64,000 nt of DNA from Spongilla lacustris (GCA_949361645.1 OX442423.1:303126-367125), one strand, 5' to 3'; shown: positions 52,416 through 64,000, numbered from the stretch's first letter. The notes: generated by a model from the sequence alone, not told the origin. A program made the numbers and translations.

Positions 52416-53343
52416 ATGTAGCCAAAAGAGATCTCCGGTCCCTCTTCACGTGTCATGACGACGGACAGCTCCAGCTACAAATCAAAGTCAGTTCGTTTAG
52501 TGTATTTCGAACCAGCTGGCTTCTTGCATCAATCTCTCTCCGTCTGAGCTGATATTGCCGCGATCGTACTAAGGCCTACTTAGTTACTAGTATTTTCAAA
52601 ACTCGTGATGGTGAAATGGAGGCTGCATGGCTGGTGGTGCATAAACGTCATCTGTGGTTCTATTCTGTTGGCATCAAGTGCGATGTGTACATCTGTAGAC
52701 TGTAGGTACTGGTAAAGCTCAGCGTGGCCACGCTAACTTAGGTCGGGACACGCCCAACTAGGTATGTGGTTAGGCAAAGCGATTTAGGCCTATGTAGGTA
52801 GCTGTGGTTGTGTGCTGAGTGCATCTGGTGTGATGTGGGTAGCTGTGGATGCATGCTGAGGGTACTGATCTGGTGTAATGTGGTTAGTTGTAGTAGGGTG
52901 TCTGGTGTGATGGAGGTAGCTATGGTTGCGTGCCTCATGAGGGCATCTGGTGTGATGGGGGTAGGTGTGTTTGTGTGCTGAAGGCTTCTGGTGTGATGGG
53001 GTAGGTGTGTTTGTGTGTTGAGGGCATCTGGTGTGATGGGGGTAGGTGTGTTTGTGTGCTGAGGGTATCTGGTGTGATGTGGGTAGCTGTAGGAGGGTCT
53101 CTGGTGTGATGTGTACATTTAGGTGGCTCAATGAGCAGAAAACCTGAATAACCTAGGTATTCGGCTGGCAAATTGTCAAAACCTATTCGGAAAAATCGAT
53201 TTTCTCTTTTCAAGTATTCGGAAAAATCGATTTTCAGATCCAGAAAAACCTGAAAAATCGATTAGTGTTTTAAAAGTATTCGATTTTCATTATTCAGGGG
53301 AGGTTACACACCCTATCACCATTGAATCCTTCCCAATAATAGG

Positions 53344-55383
53344 CAGTGTTGCCGCGAAATAAACTCCATCTTTAATCGTCTATATCGCGATATATCGCGA
53401 TATGAGCATTTAATCACGATACAAATATCGCGAAATAATTAAATTATTGTAATGATCAATTATTGCTCAGTTATTCATTGTTGGGGTGAATAGCCATGGT
53501 TACCACGTATAGGATAAGGTATCTAAATTCCAAAAACCGACCGCCATCTAAAGATGATTTCAAGAGCATTGAACGCAAAGCGTTCTAAGGTGCCTTATGG
53601 GAGTAATTTGGGTACCACAAAAGAGCACTTCGTTCTTGCAGGATAGTTTAATTTGCAGCGTGCGCTAATGGATGGAACACCTCGAACATGAGGTATAAAG
53701 GAAAAACAGCAAACGTGCATGAGTGTACATGCATGAACCTATTTAAATATTGTGGTATGTATTTTTTAATGAGCACACGCAGCTGTAAGAAGGAAGGAGT
53801 GGGCAGTAGGAGCTGCAGCACTAACACTGCATGCAGTGATGCACTAATACAGCCAAAGGTATAATTGATCATTTAATTGCTCAAGTGCACTGTCATAAAA
53901 GGAAAAGCTAGCCAGACTGGTTAAGGCTCTACATGCAGCTGCTAACTCCACACAGCAAATACAAAAGTGCAAAGGCCACCTATATCCGGCTATTTTGCGG
54001 TGTGATCCTAGTACACCAATATAGGCACACCAAATCAGGTATGACTTTCACACCAAGCGCAAGTGATTTCACACTAATACCACAAGGGAAAAAAAATCCA
54101 GGATTTGAATTCATGATCACTTGGGATAACAGCCCTATATGAAACCTTACCAGCTATAGGTGCTTACAGGATATGTTTCCTTTTCCTCTTTTCAGTGTTT
54201 GTATGTATACTCAATTGACACCTCTATATATTAGCTTCAATGTTTACAACCCAATGAAGCACTTAAACTAACGGACTTGTCTGCTGTACGGCAATGCCGG
54301 GTTAAATACTTAAACAGATACTTAGGGAACCACTGTCCAAGTGAGTGTTTGGGTACTGTGTCTTGAAAATTGTACCAGGACAGGTATTCAACATCCATTT
54401 CCCATGACAGCTTTCAGTGTTTTAATGTTGGTATTCAAGGATAATAGGGTACGCGCCAGACCATTTTCCGTCTATCTTTGTATGCACTGTGCAGCTATGT
54501 GTAGCGCCACGCATGATCCATGCATGGCGCTACACAAAGCCTTTTTGACAAGCTGAGTTTCCTTTTCCTCTTTTCAGTGTTTGTATGCATACTCAATTGA
54601 CACCTCTATATATTAGCTTCAATGTTTACAACCCAATGAAGCACTTAAACTAGCTCTTTTAATGCATACAAAGATAAACGGCAAATGTAAATATATCACT
54701 GAGGTTCAAAGCGAAATGATGAAACAGGAGAAATTTTACATCGGTGATTTCACTCCATTTATGAGTCACACCATGTGACTCATAAAAGGAGCGAAATTAC
54801 ATCAGCGACAAACTTTCGTGTGACCGTCAGTCAATTTTAACTGTCATACCAAACACATATAGGGGTGAAAATAGTTGGCCTTCACACTTGCAGTGCTGCA
54901 CATAAAAGATGAATTGGAACAATGCCTTTAAAAGAAGCTGAAATCAAATTCAGAAAAGATATGATCCATTGTTGTGCCGGGTTGAGGAATCATGTCGTAC
55001 TTGCATACCATAACTAAGCTATAGCTAGCAAGCAAGTACTTGTGCATTCGATCTTGCTTCGACAGCACCTGCCGAAAGGGCATTATCCACTGCTAAGAAT
55101 ATATCCTTCAGAATTAAGATAAGGTAGCGCATCCCAATTGAAAGGCTGGCCAAATGACTATCACTCTAAGGCAAAATTCAAAGCTGCATTAACTCTAGAT
55201 ATATACCTACATGCACATGCATGTATGCCTATTCTCTGCTCGTTTCTAAATTTATGTTTCTAGTTTCTGTGTATTTTTGTTTAGGTCCGTACACGTTTAT
55301 TTCGCGATATGACTAAAAATCAATCGCGATATATCGTGTTTCGCGATATAAAGATTTAATCGCGATATATCGCGGCAACACTG
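53344..55383. mobile_element. hAT-like element with CAGTGTTGCCGCG ends (2040 bp)
   Basis: 13-base inverted ends CAGTGTTGCCGCG/CGCGGCAACACTG are flanked by 8-base sequences ATAATAGG and ATAATATG (7 of 8 match). Both ends carry TATCGCGATATATCGCGATA-type palindromes. A 96-base direct repeat lies inside (54175-54270 and 54558-54653). No transposase reading was seen. It starts only 28 bases from the end of hAT copy 2. Confidence 0.75.
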
Positions 55384-56768
55384 ATAATATGTGGGGCGTA
55401 ACATTGGAATATACCTCGTTCCCACCTATGTGGATCTATCTATAGCGAGCATAAAAGGCTCTTTGAGCCCGGTTTCTCATAGCCGCTCTTCTAGGCACTC
55501 GCTTCACCTTGGATGGTTTTGAGTATTCAAAATTATACTTCAATTTTTCACTGAAAAACACGTTCTTATTTGTTCGCCCGCTACCAACATAAGAACGAAA
55601 ATGACTAGTCAAAGAGTAATTAACATGTCTACCCCGCAGCTTGCGCTCGAGAAAACTAAAGTGAGCGGGTACGAAATGCCTGCATGAAACTGACACGTAT
55701 AATTCCAATCCACCGCCATTGAATTATTCCCACCAGTGGGTGTGGCATAACTTTGGAATGCACCTCGTTCCCAGTCCCTGCATGTGGATCAGTGCTACCT
55801 ATTCTGAGTTGCTATTTTAAAAGATTGTAACGACAGTGCTAGCACATAATGCATGCGCTTCATCAACGACACTGAAAAAGCCCTATATAGGTGCTCTTGC
55901 AAACTTCCTCCACTTTTAGACAACCTGCAACGTACGTCTGTTAGTTAACATATAGCGGTCAGCTAATCGTTCTGGCTTCTTGAGCACTGTGACGTGATTC
56001 GAGACTAAGCAAATGTATACATGTATACCGCGGATGTATGAACTGGACAATGGTGGTGTAAAAAGCACGGAAACAAGATTTGGACCGGGTATATTTCCGG
56101 CACTTTCCATATAGTGCTGAGGAATGTGGTATAAATATAGGCCTATTTTCCTTGTCCAATTTCTGTCAAATCTTGTTCAGTTCCGTACCACCATTGTCCA
56201 TGCAGTTCAATCCTATACTGATGCCACTAAATTTTCCTCCTAGAGAGTGTTTTTATTTACTTGTATATTATATTTCCTGAAGAACATGTAATTACGGCTG
56301 TTCATTTTTTTTGGAAATATATACGATAATTTCTACACCGATGTAATTCCAAGAAAGGTATCCACACGCATACAACGGAGACTAATCGAGTTGAGGTGTA
56401 CTATGGTAGATTTAGAGGGTTACAAGAATGCATGTATGGTGCGCTAACATTTCTCCATATAGGCTAATTTTTAACACGTGACTCCAGAATGAATTGCAGG
56501 GCATGTACGCATCGAATGGTGTCCTTTCTTTATCGACATTATAATTTCCCATGCACTGCATGATGCGCTGAAATTTCTACATGTAGCCGCAAAAGCGCGT
56601 GGGCGGTTGACATATGTACCATGTACCAGCGCAATGTGTCAATTAAGGTCGCGTGATTAATACCGTACCTAGCCTGCACCGCCTTATAACATAGCAAGGC
56701 ACACTTCGTTCTCGCATTATTGTGTAGTCGCTGCGCAGCAAATTGGACGCAACCGACCGCAATCAATT
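55384..56768. other. Intergenic sequence without a recognised gene
   Basis: Two similar 35-40 base segments at about 55395 and 55750 (GGAATATACCTCGTTCCCAC and relatives). A basic 90-codon minus-strand reading at 55436-55708 has no family likeness. Confidence 0.5.
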
Positions 56769-56841
56769 ATGTACGCCTTGGTACTTTTCTTGGTCATCAC
56801 CACGATTTACAGCGGAAAGGCAACGAACGTATGCAGCCGTG
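56769..56841 (+). CDS. Candidate first exon with signal peptide
   Basis: From an ATG: MYALVLFLVITTIYSGKATN, a good signal peptide, then Cys-containing sequence. A donor at 56842 (gtgatg) would give phase 1, which fits the acceptor at 58671; another donor lies at 56901 (gtaggc). It may be the start of the gene at 58671-60917 or an independent gene. Confidence 0.35.
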
Positions 56842-57920
56842 GTGATGGGGCGTGCCTAGAGATATCACGTTTCCCCGCCTGTCCCAAAGTACATCTGCCG
56901 GTAGGCAATTATTACGTACATATGGTCGAAACCAGTAAAAAAATAAATTAAAAAAATGTAGCTATAGTTGCATGACGTACAAAGCAATTGCAAACGCGTC
57001 GGGAAAATAATTGCATGCATATACTGCCGCTGTCCATTTGAATTGGAAAAGGATTTACTACACATATACATGCACAGCTGCATATACATATGCTTATAGC
57101 GCGACTGACGAGAAATAATTGCACGCAAAAATTCTTCAGCTAGATAGATATACTGACCAGCTACTGATAGGCGGATTGAGAACAAGCTTACGACTTACTT
57201 ACGCCATGCAAGTACTTACTTATAAGTATAAGTAACTTACGAAGCTTACGACTTGCCATAACGGAAATAAATGAGAAAACTAATAAGTATAACGAGCGGT
57301 GAAGTTATTATAGTAAACGATTTTGCGCAAATATAAACTAACAGACGACAATGCCTTTAGCACCCTTGGCATGCCATATACAGCAGTCTATGCATAGTAT
57401 AGTCTTATTTAAGAGCGGAACGACCCCCCCTGCATGCATTATTTTGTTGTTGGTTGTATAACACTGAAGTAACAATAGACAAAGTTACACTATATAGGCT
57501 TATACATGTATAGAAGTATGCAAGCAAAAATGTGGCAACATTTGATTTGAAATGTATATATACGCTAATTAAATATTCACTGCTCGTGATTGATTTTATA
57601 GACGACATTCAGAGCAAGTTCTTAGAAACATTAACGTTCTCAGTGTTACTAAATGCTTGGTGTCAGTATATAATATTGTTTAGAACGATTTTCGACAATC
57701 AGCGAATATTTGGTGATAGATTGTACCGTTGGTTGTAAGAGGAAGTCGGTTCGCTTGAATAGTAACCGCAATCCTTACGGGGTACCTTATAGCTCGACTG
57801 CATTTAAAATTGATTTTTTTTTCTCAGTTAACTTTTACCCTATATGCCGGAACTTTATAAATATTAATACATAAAAGCTATAGGAGATCTGTAGGCCCAG
57901 ATTAATTATATCAACATTCC

Positions 57921-57946
57921 TCCCCCCCCCCCCCCCCCCCCCCCCC
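57921..57946. repeat. Poly-C tract
   Basis: About 26 consecutive C. The surrounding 56902-58488 holds no supported gene. Confidence 0.9.
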
Positions 57947-58484
57947 CCACCAACAAAATAAATACACGTAAGTATATACATGTATTTTTGGATTCACCTG
58001 TACCAGTTACAAGGCTGCAGTTGAAACAATCGAACAATTACTCAAGGAAAACTGTTGGTCTTGAACAGACACGAAGCGTACCGCGTTATTAAATAAAATA
58101 AATTAATTAGCTGACATAAACTAGCACACTGCTGTTTGCGTCCCATTGTTTTGTGGATACTAGGTTCGTTTTCCGAAAAAAATGATGATGTCATGCCCTT
58201 CACAACGACCTAGACAACCGAAAACCTTTGGAACGTGAGCTCACTCAAAAAGCAAACAAAAGCTACAAAGAAAATCAAATATAAAAGTGATCTCTTGCAT
58301 CAGTTCAGTCATTATAGAAGCCAGTTAGGAGACATATTTATAATCGGTCCACGCGTTCAAGAACATATACACGTGACAACTTTGGTACAACGCTCTGTTG
58401 AGTGCAGGCCATGCAGCTAGATAACATTTGAACTCGGAAACAAAAATAGTTCAGTCATGAGTAAAGCCAAAGATGCTATCGCGT

Positions 58485-58488
<4 letters not shown>

Positions 58489-58518
<30 letters not shown>
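58489..58518. repeat. Poly-G tract
   Basis: About 30 consecutive G upstream of the secreted-protein exons. Confidence 0.95.
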
Positions 58519-58519
<1 letters not shown>

Positions 58520-58670
58520 TTGGGTATTGATACGGGGCTGTTCTGTGATATTTTAATTCACAGGGAAACTCTGCTGTGACATTTGAAGAGGAGGCAGGTG
58601 AAAGAGCTAGCATTCTACAGTACTGTATCTTATTCCTTGCTTGCATGCATTCTCTTATATGCTGCTATAG

Positions 58671-60917
58671 GATGCGATTCCAGCAATTTCCCGTGTCAGT
58701 ATGGATGTCCACCGCACCCTTCTGGTGCATGCATTGAGCGGAAGGACTGGCCCAGTCTAGCTATCACACTAGCACACGTTGATGACACAACATTCAAAGT
58801 GACCCTTTATTGGTCAGACCTCAGTAATGGTGGGTCACTATCGTATGTGTGCATGCCAAGTGGGTACGTTCCATTGAATGAGTGCTGTTGTCATGGAAAT
58901 AGTAAGCTGTCTCAATGGTTTTTACGTCATGATGACGAGCTTGCCTGTGATGCAGTGTTCAAACGCAAAGGGCTTGTCTGAGTGTAACTGTATTTTCCTT
59001 AACAAGGTACCATTGATGTAATTAAGTAATTATTCATGTTATTAACAAAACAAAAATCTGGTCAGACTACCACAAATTATACCTTTGAAGCAGCTTACCA
59101 GAAGGACAAGATTGTTGACCCCAAATCCTATTTAAAGCTCATCCTTCTTCCTGATGGAGATGGACCAGTTCTAAACTTTGAGAACCCAAAGCAGTGTCAC
59201 AATGTGTACATGGGTCCTGATCGCTGTGCAGTGTGTGGCCAACAATGTAAGTGTTCCACTTGATGTTAATTAGAATATGTGTTTCAAAATATGTTACTAT
59301 GTAGCGCCAAGATACCTGGCTATCACATCTGTCAACATCCATACCACCTGGAGAGAAGATTGCTCCATATGTTCTGCTGTCTCATGGCAGCTTGCATCCA
59401 CTTACTTTCCTGGCATTCCATCAAGTCTCAAAACATACATCGTTCTGACATTCCCTGGTAACATTTCTCAATCTGATACAACTGTGGAAATCTCAGACGG
59501 ACAGGTAAATCTAGCATCAGAACGATTCAAAAGAGATGCTATTGTTTATTGCAATGCTATCTCTTTGAATAGCTGAATGCAGCTTTGATGATTCCATTGC
59601 CCAGTCAAATACAGGTGCATAGCTTGTAGTCATTCATGTATATGTTACATATTACACTGCCTGCCTTCTTTTTCAGCTTCAGGTCATGGATTGCGTCTGT
59701 TCGATTAAAAGATCAAATTGGTACAATATCCCATCTCCAACAGGTGCGACGTGTAGCTAGTATAATTCTGCTGCTAAATAAGGCAGGGGGAAGGGGGGGG
59801 GGGGGGGGGAGATCTGCACCTTTTATCCATGTTTTTAAATTTTTGAAAGTCTGCAATCTCTATTTTAAAAAGTTGCAGGGGAGCTTTCTGGGAAAAGCAA
59901 GTAATACTTGCATTGAAATGTCAGTCCGGCTAATTCTAGAGGAGACCAGCGTCATGTGGGATTTGTTGTCCCAGTTTCACAGCAATGAGTGATAGAAAAA
60001 ATGTACACATGAAATTTACTGTGCATGCAAAACACTACCAATTTTACCCTGCTGATTAATGTTATTGCTTTATACCCTGCATGCAATTAATAAGTGGAAT
60101 GTGATTAATACAGCAGTGCATTAGAAACACAAGTAGCAATTCCAGATAAGTAACAAATATGATTTAGTATCATGACAGGAACGGTTGTCCCATCATGGCA
60201 TGAAGGCCTCATTCACTTCACTAAGCAAATTCACTTGCCTGAAGTGAAGTATGCATGCAGCAAAACTTTACATGAATTGCAACTGTGATTGCATTGAGCT
60301 CATGGGAAAATTTGTAATTGTAACAAAACTTTGTTGATTCATGGTGGTCACGACAAACATTATAAATGGCATTTGAGGCAATAGTGCAGGGCTTTCAGAA
60401 GTGACTATACATGCATGGGGGGCTGATTGTCACAATGGTACCCCATAATTTTATTTATTTTAATACTTTATAAAAATGCACTGAATAGCCAAAATGTAAT
60501 ATTTATTATTATTCGATTAACTTCTTTGAAAGGCAAAAATGAAGCGCATGTGCAAAAATTTGACAACAAACCACGCAACAAACCCAAGTTTCCGCAATAT
60601 TCCGTATATTGTGCACATTGAAAATAATTTTTCAATGCACAAAAATTATGTTGTGAAGGAAAATATCAGAAAAGTTGAAAGAAATAGTTAACTTACTAAT
60701 TTGAGCAAAAAGCATTGTATGCAACATTTTTTTCCCCTATACAGGTCCTTGCCCGCTGAATGCAGATCATCCAATCACTGGCCTTAATACAACGTCCAGC
60801 ACGTCCTTTCCCAATGCCACACCCACTCCTTCACCCACTCCTTCACCCACTCCTTCACCCATTCCTTCACCCACTCATTCACCCACTCCTTCCTCCACTC
60901 CTTCACCCACACCTTGA
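58671..60917 (+). CDS. Unrecognised secreted Cys-rich protein with Pro-Thr-Ser tail
   Basis: Exons 58671-58975 (donor weak, gtctga), 59066-59246, 59305-59504, 59677-59743 and 60745-60917 join in phase (phases 0, 1, 0, 1) and end in TGA. The first segment (CDSSNFPCQYGCPPHPSGAC) is Cys-rich. The middle reads SVNIHTTWREDCSICSAVSW and TYIVLTFPGNISQSDTTVEI, a beta-rich segment. The C-terminus is a low-complexity PTPSPTPS tail, as in mucin-like or glycosylated linkers. No family is recognised; a carbohydrate-binding or matrix role is only a guess. The 5' end is uncertain: a leader could be the exon at 56769. The phase agreement of four junctions supports a real gene. Confidence 0.55.
59785..59809. 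repeat. Poly-G tract in the secreted-protein gene intron
   Basis: About 20 consecutive G within the 59744-60744 intron, which otherwise has no recognised feature. Confidence 0.9.
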
Positions 60918-61361
60918 CTCGTACCCCTATTGATCACTGCTTTGCCATGCAATTGCGGACTGAAAAGCAACTTGGATAGTGTACGTACTGCTGTGTTCGA
61001 TTTTTAGTGTACAATTTGCTTCAGTTATAAGCATACCGCGCCATTCAGCATATCTTCTCTCTTGCACGTCGTTTGAAGTCCTTTTAATACGCGTACGCAA
61101 AGTAACTGGTATAAATATATATAATTGATTAACATTAGAAATCAGTTTAGCTCTTTGGTGTATCATTTAAAACTTGTGTTATGAAATATTTGTATAGCCT
61201 ATAGGTAATTAGGGCGTAAAAATACCTAGTAATCTTATTAGTTACCATTTTCGGCCTTCCTGTTTTGTTACGTATTGCCGAACAAAATATATAATACATC
61301 ATTAAATTTAGGTTGCAAGCTATACAAGATTATGAATGTAGAGGTGTCAGGCCCGTAGGCT

Positions 61362-61392
<31 letters not shown>

Positions 61393-62091
61393 CGGTGGGT
61401 TCGGTCGACCCCCCCCCCCGCTCGTCAGAACTAGTTCCGCTTGCCATCAAAATAATTTATTCATTACTTCTATACGTGTACATGTATAGCTATAGCCCGC
61501 GAGAATGAGATAACAATATACATGTAGGCTTAGCAACCGCGGGACATCCATTCTAAATGGGGCGCCCACGTCCCGCCCACAACAATTAGCAGCGGCGGAA
61601 CAGGGGGAGGGTCCGTGAATCAGGACCTACGTTAGTAGGTCCTATGTAGGATTTGAAGTGTCATGAATACGATTAGCAAAACACCAGATTCCATTATTGC
61701 CGATGCGCCGTAGAATCAGTTGGAATTTAGTGAGCGTATTTGGATACAGCCGTCGAATATCTACAGTGTAGTATAACTGCCGACGTTTAGAAAGCTCAGA
61801 CAACAGAGATAATGCTCACTCGTTCCCACCCTCGAACCTTAAAAAAAGTTTCTCCTAATTCTTCTTCTTCCGGATCTGATAAGATAAGATTCACTCGGAT
61901 AAGAGGTTTATTGCGCTGTATCTTTGTCACGATTGAAGCGTAATGTTAGCCGTTATGCGGAAGCACTAGAACCACCAAGTTACAAACTTACTGCCGAGTC
62001 GGATTTGTTTTATTATTTTCGTAAGCGGAGTTATGCTTGACACAAATTCGATCTTTAGCAACTTAGTTTTGTTAGCAATAGCCCACAACAG
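60918..62091. other. Intergenic with a poly-G/poly-C pair
   Basis: Poly-G at about 61363-61391 and C9 at about 61411-61419 flank GTCGGTGGGTTCGGTCGAC. No gene is supported. Confidence 0.5.
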
Positions 62092-62325
62092 ATTTTATCG
62101 GCCCTTGGAAACCATAAAGTGGAGATCCAGAATAAACTTGTGGTTGAACACGTGTTTCTGGCGAGTGTATGCAGCTGCAGTCACGTCGATCGCCAAGAGA
62201 AAAGAATAGTGCAAGAATATTGCCAGTTAAATTATGACACTGACAGTTGTACGTGTGGTTGTGCTGACGAGTCGCGCGATGAAGCTCCGAAAGACCGTTC
62301 ACGTGAAAAAAAAAAGAACAATTGA
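62092..62325 (+). CDS. Possible terminal exon of a cystine-knot (PDGF/VEGF-like) factor
   Basis: After a plausible acceptor (CCCACAACAG, 62091) the frame reads ILSALGNHKVEIQNKLVVEH, CSCSHVD, then CTCGCADE and a basic tail, ending in TGA at 62325. VEIQN...EH...C.C resembles the last strand of PDGF/VEGF knots. No upstream exon was found, so this is tentative. Confidence 0.3.
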   Translation: MLSALGNHKVEIQNKLVVEHVFLASVCSCSHVDRQEKRIVQEYCQLNYDTDSCTCGCADESRDEAPKDRSREKKKNN

Positions 62326-62395
62326 ACGCTACAAAGCGGGTTAAGAAGGATCGATATTAGGCTAGCATGAAGGCAGTAAGAAGGATAGCGTGAAG

Positions 62396-62477
62396 GTGGG
62401 AAACCACTGCATGCAACTGGCCGTCGCTATTAAGGCCAAAGAAGTTGGCATTGGTTGGCCATGGGTGACGTATACAG
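62396..62477 (+). CDS. Possible internal exon of an Ldh_2-family oxidoreductase
   Basis: VGNHCMQLAVAIKAKEVGIG then W, ending at donor gtgagc. AIxKAKEVGIGW is a recurring motif of the malate/L-sulfolactate (Ldh_2) NAD-dependent dehydrogenases. The usual following S-NHYG motif is not seen in the next kilobase, so the gene may be broken or mis-assembled. Confidence 0.35.
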
Positions 62478-62814
62478 GTGAGCTACCTAACATACAACGA
62501 GAGTAACATTATATTTGCGCCCCCCACCCTCATGTAAGCAAGCTGTCAAAGTTGACCTGTTGGTAGGACCATTTATAAGTGAGTTTTGTTCAATGCCGAC
62601 AATGGTAACGGGAATGTCCTCCACAATTGCGTGGTCCCACTAGAGCAAATCAGGTGCTGCTCATTCAAGCTGCAAAGGTGATGGAAAACAGAACACCATC
62701 CCACCAGGATGGGGGTGAACCACTCCAAATAGGTGGGTGTATGTGACTGTGTGTGTTGAAAAGTGTGTGCCATGTCTCATGGATATGTTGCCAAGTGGTG
62801 AGTGTTGTGCTAGC

Positions 62815-63612
62815 TATCCCCCTCCCCTTCCCTCCTGTCTCATCTTCTCTTCTCTCTAACCCTTCCTCTCCATTCTTTTCTCCCTTCTCCTCATCTCCCC
62901 CTTCCCTCTTCTCTCCTCTCCCCCTTCTCTTCTCACCCCCTTCCCTCCTCTCTCCTCTCCCCCTTCCCTCCTCTCTCCTCTCCCCCTTCCCTCCTCTCTC
63001 CTCTCCCCCTTCCCTCCTCTCTCCTCTCCCCCTTCCCTCCTCTCTCCTCTCCCCCTTCCCTCCTCTCTCCTCTCCCCCTTCCCTCCTCTCTCCTCTCTCC
63101 CTTCCCTCCTCTCTCCTCTCCCCCTTCACTCCTCTCTCCTCTCCCCTTCCCTCCTCTCTCCTCTCCCCCTTCCCTCCTCTCTCCTCTCCCCCTTCCCTCC
63201 TCTCTCCTCTCCCCCTTCCCTCCTCTCCCCCTTCCCTCCTCTCCCCCTTCCCTCCTCTCTCCTCTCCCCCTTCCCTCCTCTCCCCCTTCCCTCCTCTCTC
63301 CTCTCCCCCTTCCCTCCTCTCTCCTCTCCCCCTTCCCTCCTCTCTCCTCTCCCCCTTCCCTCCTCTCTCCTCTCCCCCTTCCCTCCTCTCTCCTCTCCCC
63401 CTTCCCTCCTCTCTCCTCCTCTCTCCTCTCCCCCTTCCCTCCTCTCCCCTTCCCTCCTCTCCCCCTTCCCTCCTCTCTCCTTTCCCCCTTCCTTCCTTCC
63501 CCTTCCCTTCTCTCCCCCTTCCTCTCTCCTCTCTCCTTTCCCCCTTCCCTCCTCTCTCCTCATCCCCTTCCCTCCTCTCTCTTCCCCTCCTCCTTCCCTC
63601 CTTTCTCCATTC
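62815..63612 (+). repeat. CT-rich minisatellite, about 800 bp
   Basis: Repeats of CTTCCCTCCTCTCTCCTCTC plus C4-5. Long Arg/Gly/Glu and Pro/Ser/Leu readings through it are artefacts. Its pyrimidine strand is the sense strand of the candidate oxidoreductase exons. Confidence 0.95.
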
Positions 63613-63847
63613 CCTTCTAAAGATGAGCGGAACACGTCTGAAAGTGAGAGCTAGTAGCCCTATTAAAAGAACGACCTTTAAGTTTAGTCGGGCCAGCCCA
63701 ACTACTTCAAATTTTAGCAAAGCAAAAGCACGTGCTTGTTTATTGTACAAAGAGGATCAGTATTCGAAATAAAAGGCAGGCAATCTGGTAAGCATCTTTT
63801 GTGTGAATGGCGAATTGCTCTGATCATATACATGTACTCACATCAAG

Positions 63848-63942
63848 GACAGACATTTATGGCGATTATTCCTGATGCCTTCACTACTGGCTTTGAAGAA
63901 CGTATGAGTACCTTCAGTCAAGAGGTGAGGGCTTTGAATCCT
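63848..63942 (+). CDS. C-terminal exon of an Ldh_2-family malate/lactate dehydrogenase (partial)
   Basis: GQTFMAIIPDAFTTGFEERM followed by STFSQEVRALNP matches the C-terminal signature of Ldh_2 dehydrogenases (GxxFxAIxPxxFxxGFxxRM). The acceptor is TCAAG (63847), phase 1. Possible donors end at 63924 and 63942, 18 bases apart. The family reduces or oxidises malate- or lactate-like 2-hydroxyacids with NAD(P). The gene would continue beyond the window. Confidence 0.5.
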
Positions 63943-64000
63943 GTGAGGATAGTTGTGATGGAGATTCGGGTTGGGGCTACATGTATGTCAGTTTAGGATG

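Larger units (their letters stand above)
50821..53315. mobile_element. Non-autonomous hAT transposon, copy 2 (2495 bp with insertions)
   Basis: Same TAGGGTGTGTAA/TTACACACCCTA ends as copy 1, with an 8-base target duplication TCACCATT (50813-50820 and 53316-53323). It carries two later insertions, 51144-51496 and 51546-52415. Without them and without copy 1's MITE, the two copies are nearly colinear. Confidence 0.92.

Noticed and set aside
55436..55708. 90-codon basic minus-strand ORF
   Set aside because: No recognised domain, no splice support, not part of a neighbouring gene; kept only as a note.
62665..63772. Long Arg/Gly/Glu and Pro/Ser/Leu proteins on both strands
   Set aside because: Six-frame artefact of the CT-rich minisatellite.

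Overview
This window is eukaryotic and animal. Every confidently read gene except one is split into exons with GT-AG introns, and the proteins are animal types: an EMI/EGF/fibronectin-III ectodomain, exostosin-2, a P5B ATPase, a FoxN1/4 forkhead factor, MFSD5, proteasome chaperone PSMG2 and a Cys-rich-domain seven-TM receptor. Several introns are only about 58-65 bases, while others are swollen by simple repeats. That mixture, with the gene content, fits a demosponge or another early-branching marine invertebrate. The organism is inferred and not proven from the sequence.

Layout. 1-4382 (minus): 5' part of an EMI-EGF-FN3 gene running off the left edge. 5582-6300 (minus): 3' part of an Rnl5-type RNA ligase, cut by a 200-N gap (6301-6500). 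6501-10024 (minus): exostosin-2, whose 3' end is lost in the same gap. 10590-13060: two decayed reverse-transcriptase remnants, tail to tail. 13424-26576 (plus): complete 24-exon P5B ATPase (ATP13A2/3 type, about 1110 aa). 27130-29848 (plus): FoxN1/4-type factor. 29849-36030: gene-poor, with a foldback element, a (CA)n tract and a hAT element. 36031-37353 (minus): intronless MFSD5. 37511-42461 (plus): PSMG2, sharing a 157-base divergent promoter with MFSD5. 43200-44510: more reverse-transcriptase remnants. 44711-49985 (minus): Frizzled-like receptor. 50821-55383: nested transposons. 58671-60917 (plus): unrecognised secreted protein with a Pro/Thr/Ser tail. 62092 to the end: fragments, probably including exons of an Ldh_2-type oxidoreductase.

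The genes are ordinary single loci with unrelated roles: adhesion, heparan-sulfate synthesis, polyamine/cation transport, transcription, anion transport, proteasome assembly and receptor signalling. There is no operon or pathway cluster. Two patterns stand out. First, minisatellites in many introns contain copies of the adjoining splice donor or acceptor, sometimes with exon sequence. In three places the spacing is 21 bases and the reading frame stays open, so alternative splicing could add or remove 7 residues. Second, long (CCCT)n, (CCCCT)n, (CT)n and CT-rich tracts are pyrimidine-rich on the sense strand of the host gene, and three of them run into the acceptor AG. The second hAT copy, which contains a truncated LINE and another inverted-repeat element with target-site duplications, gives a clear insertion history.

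All exon boundaries come from splice-site consensus, codon phase and recalled family resemblance. No alignment or transcript data were available.
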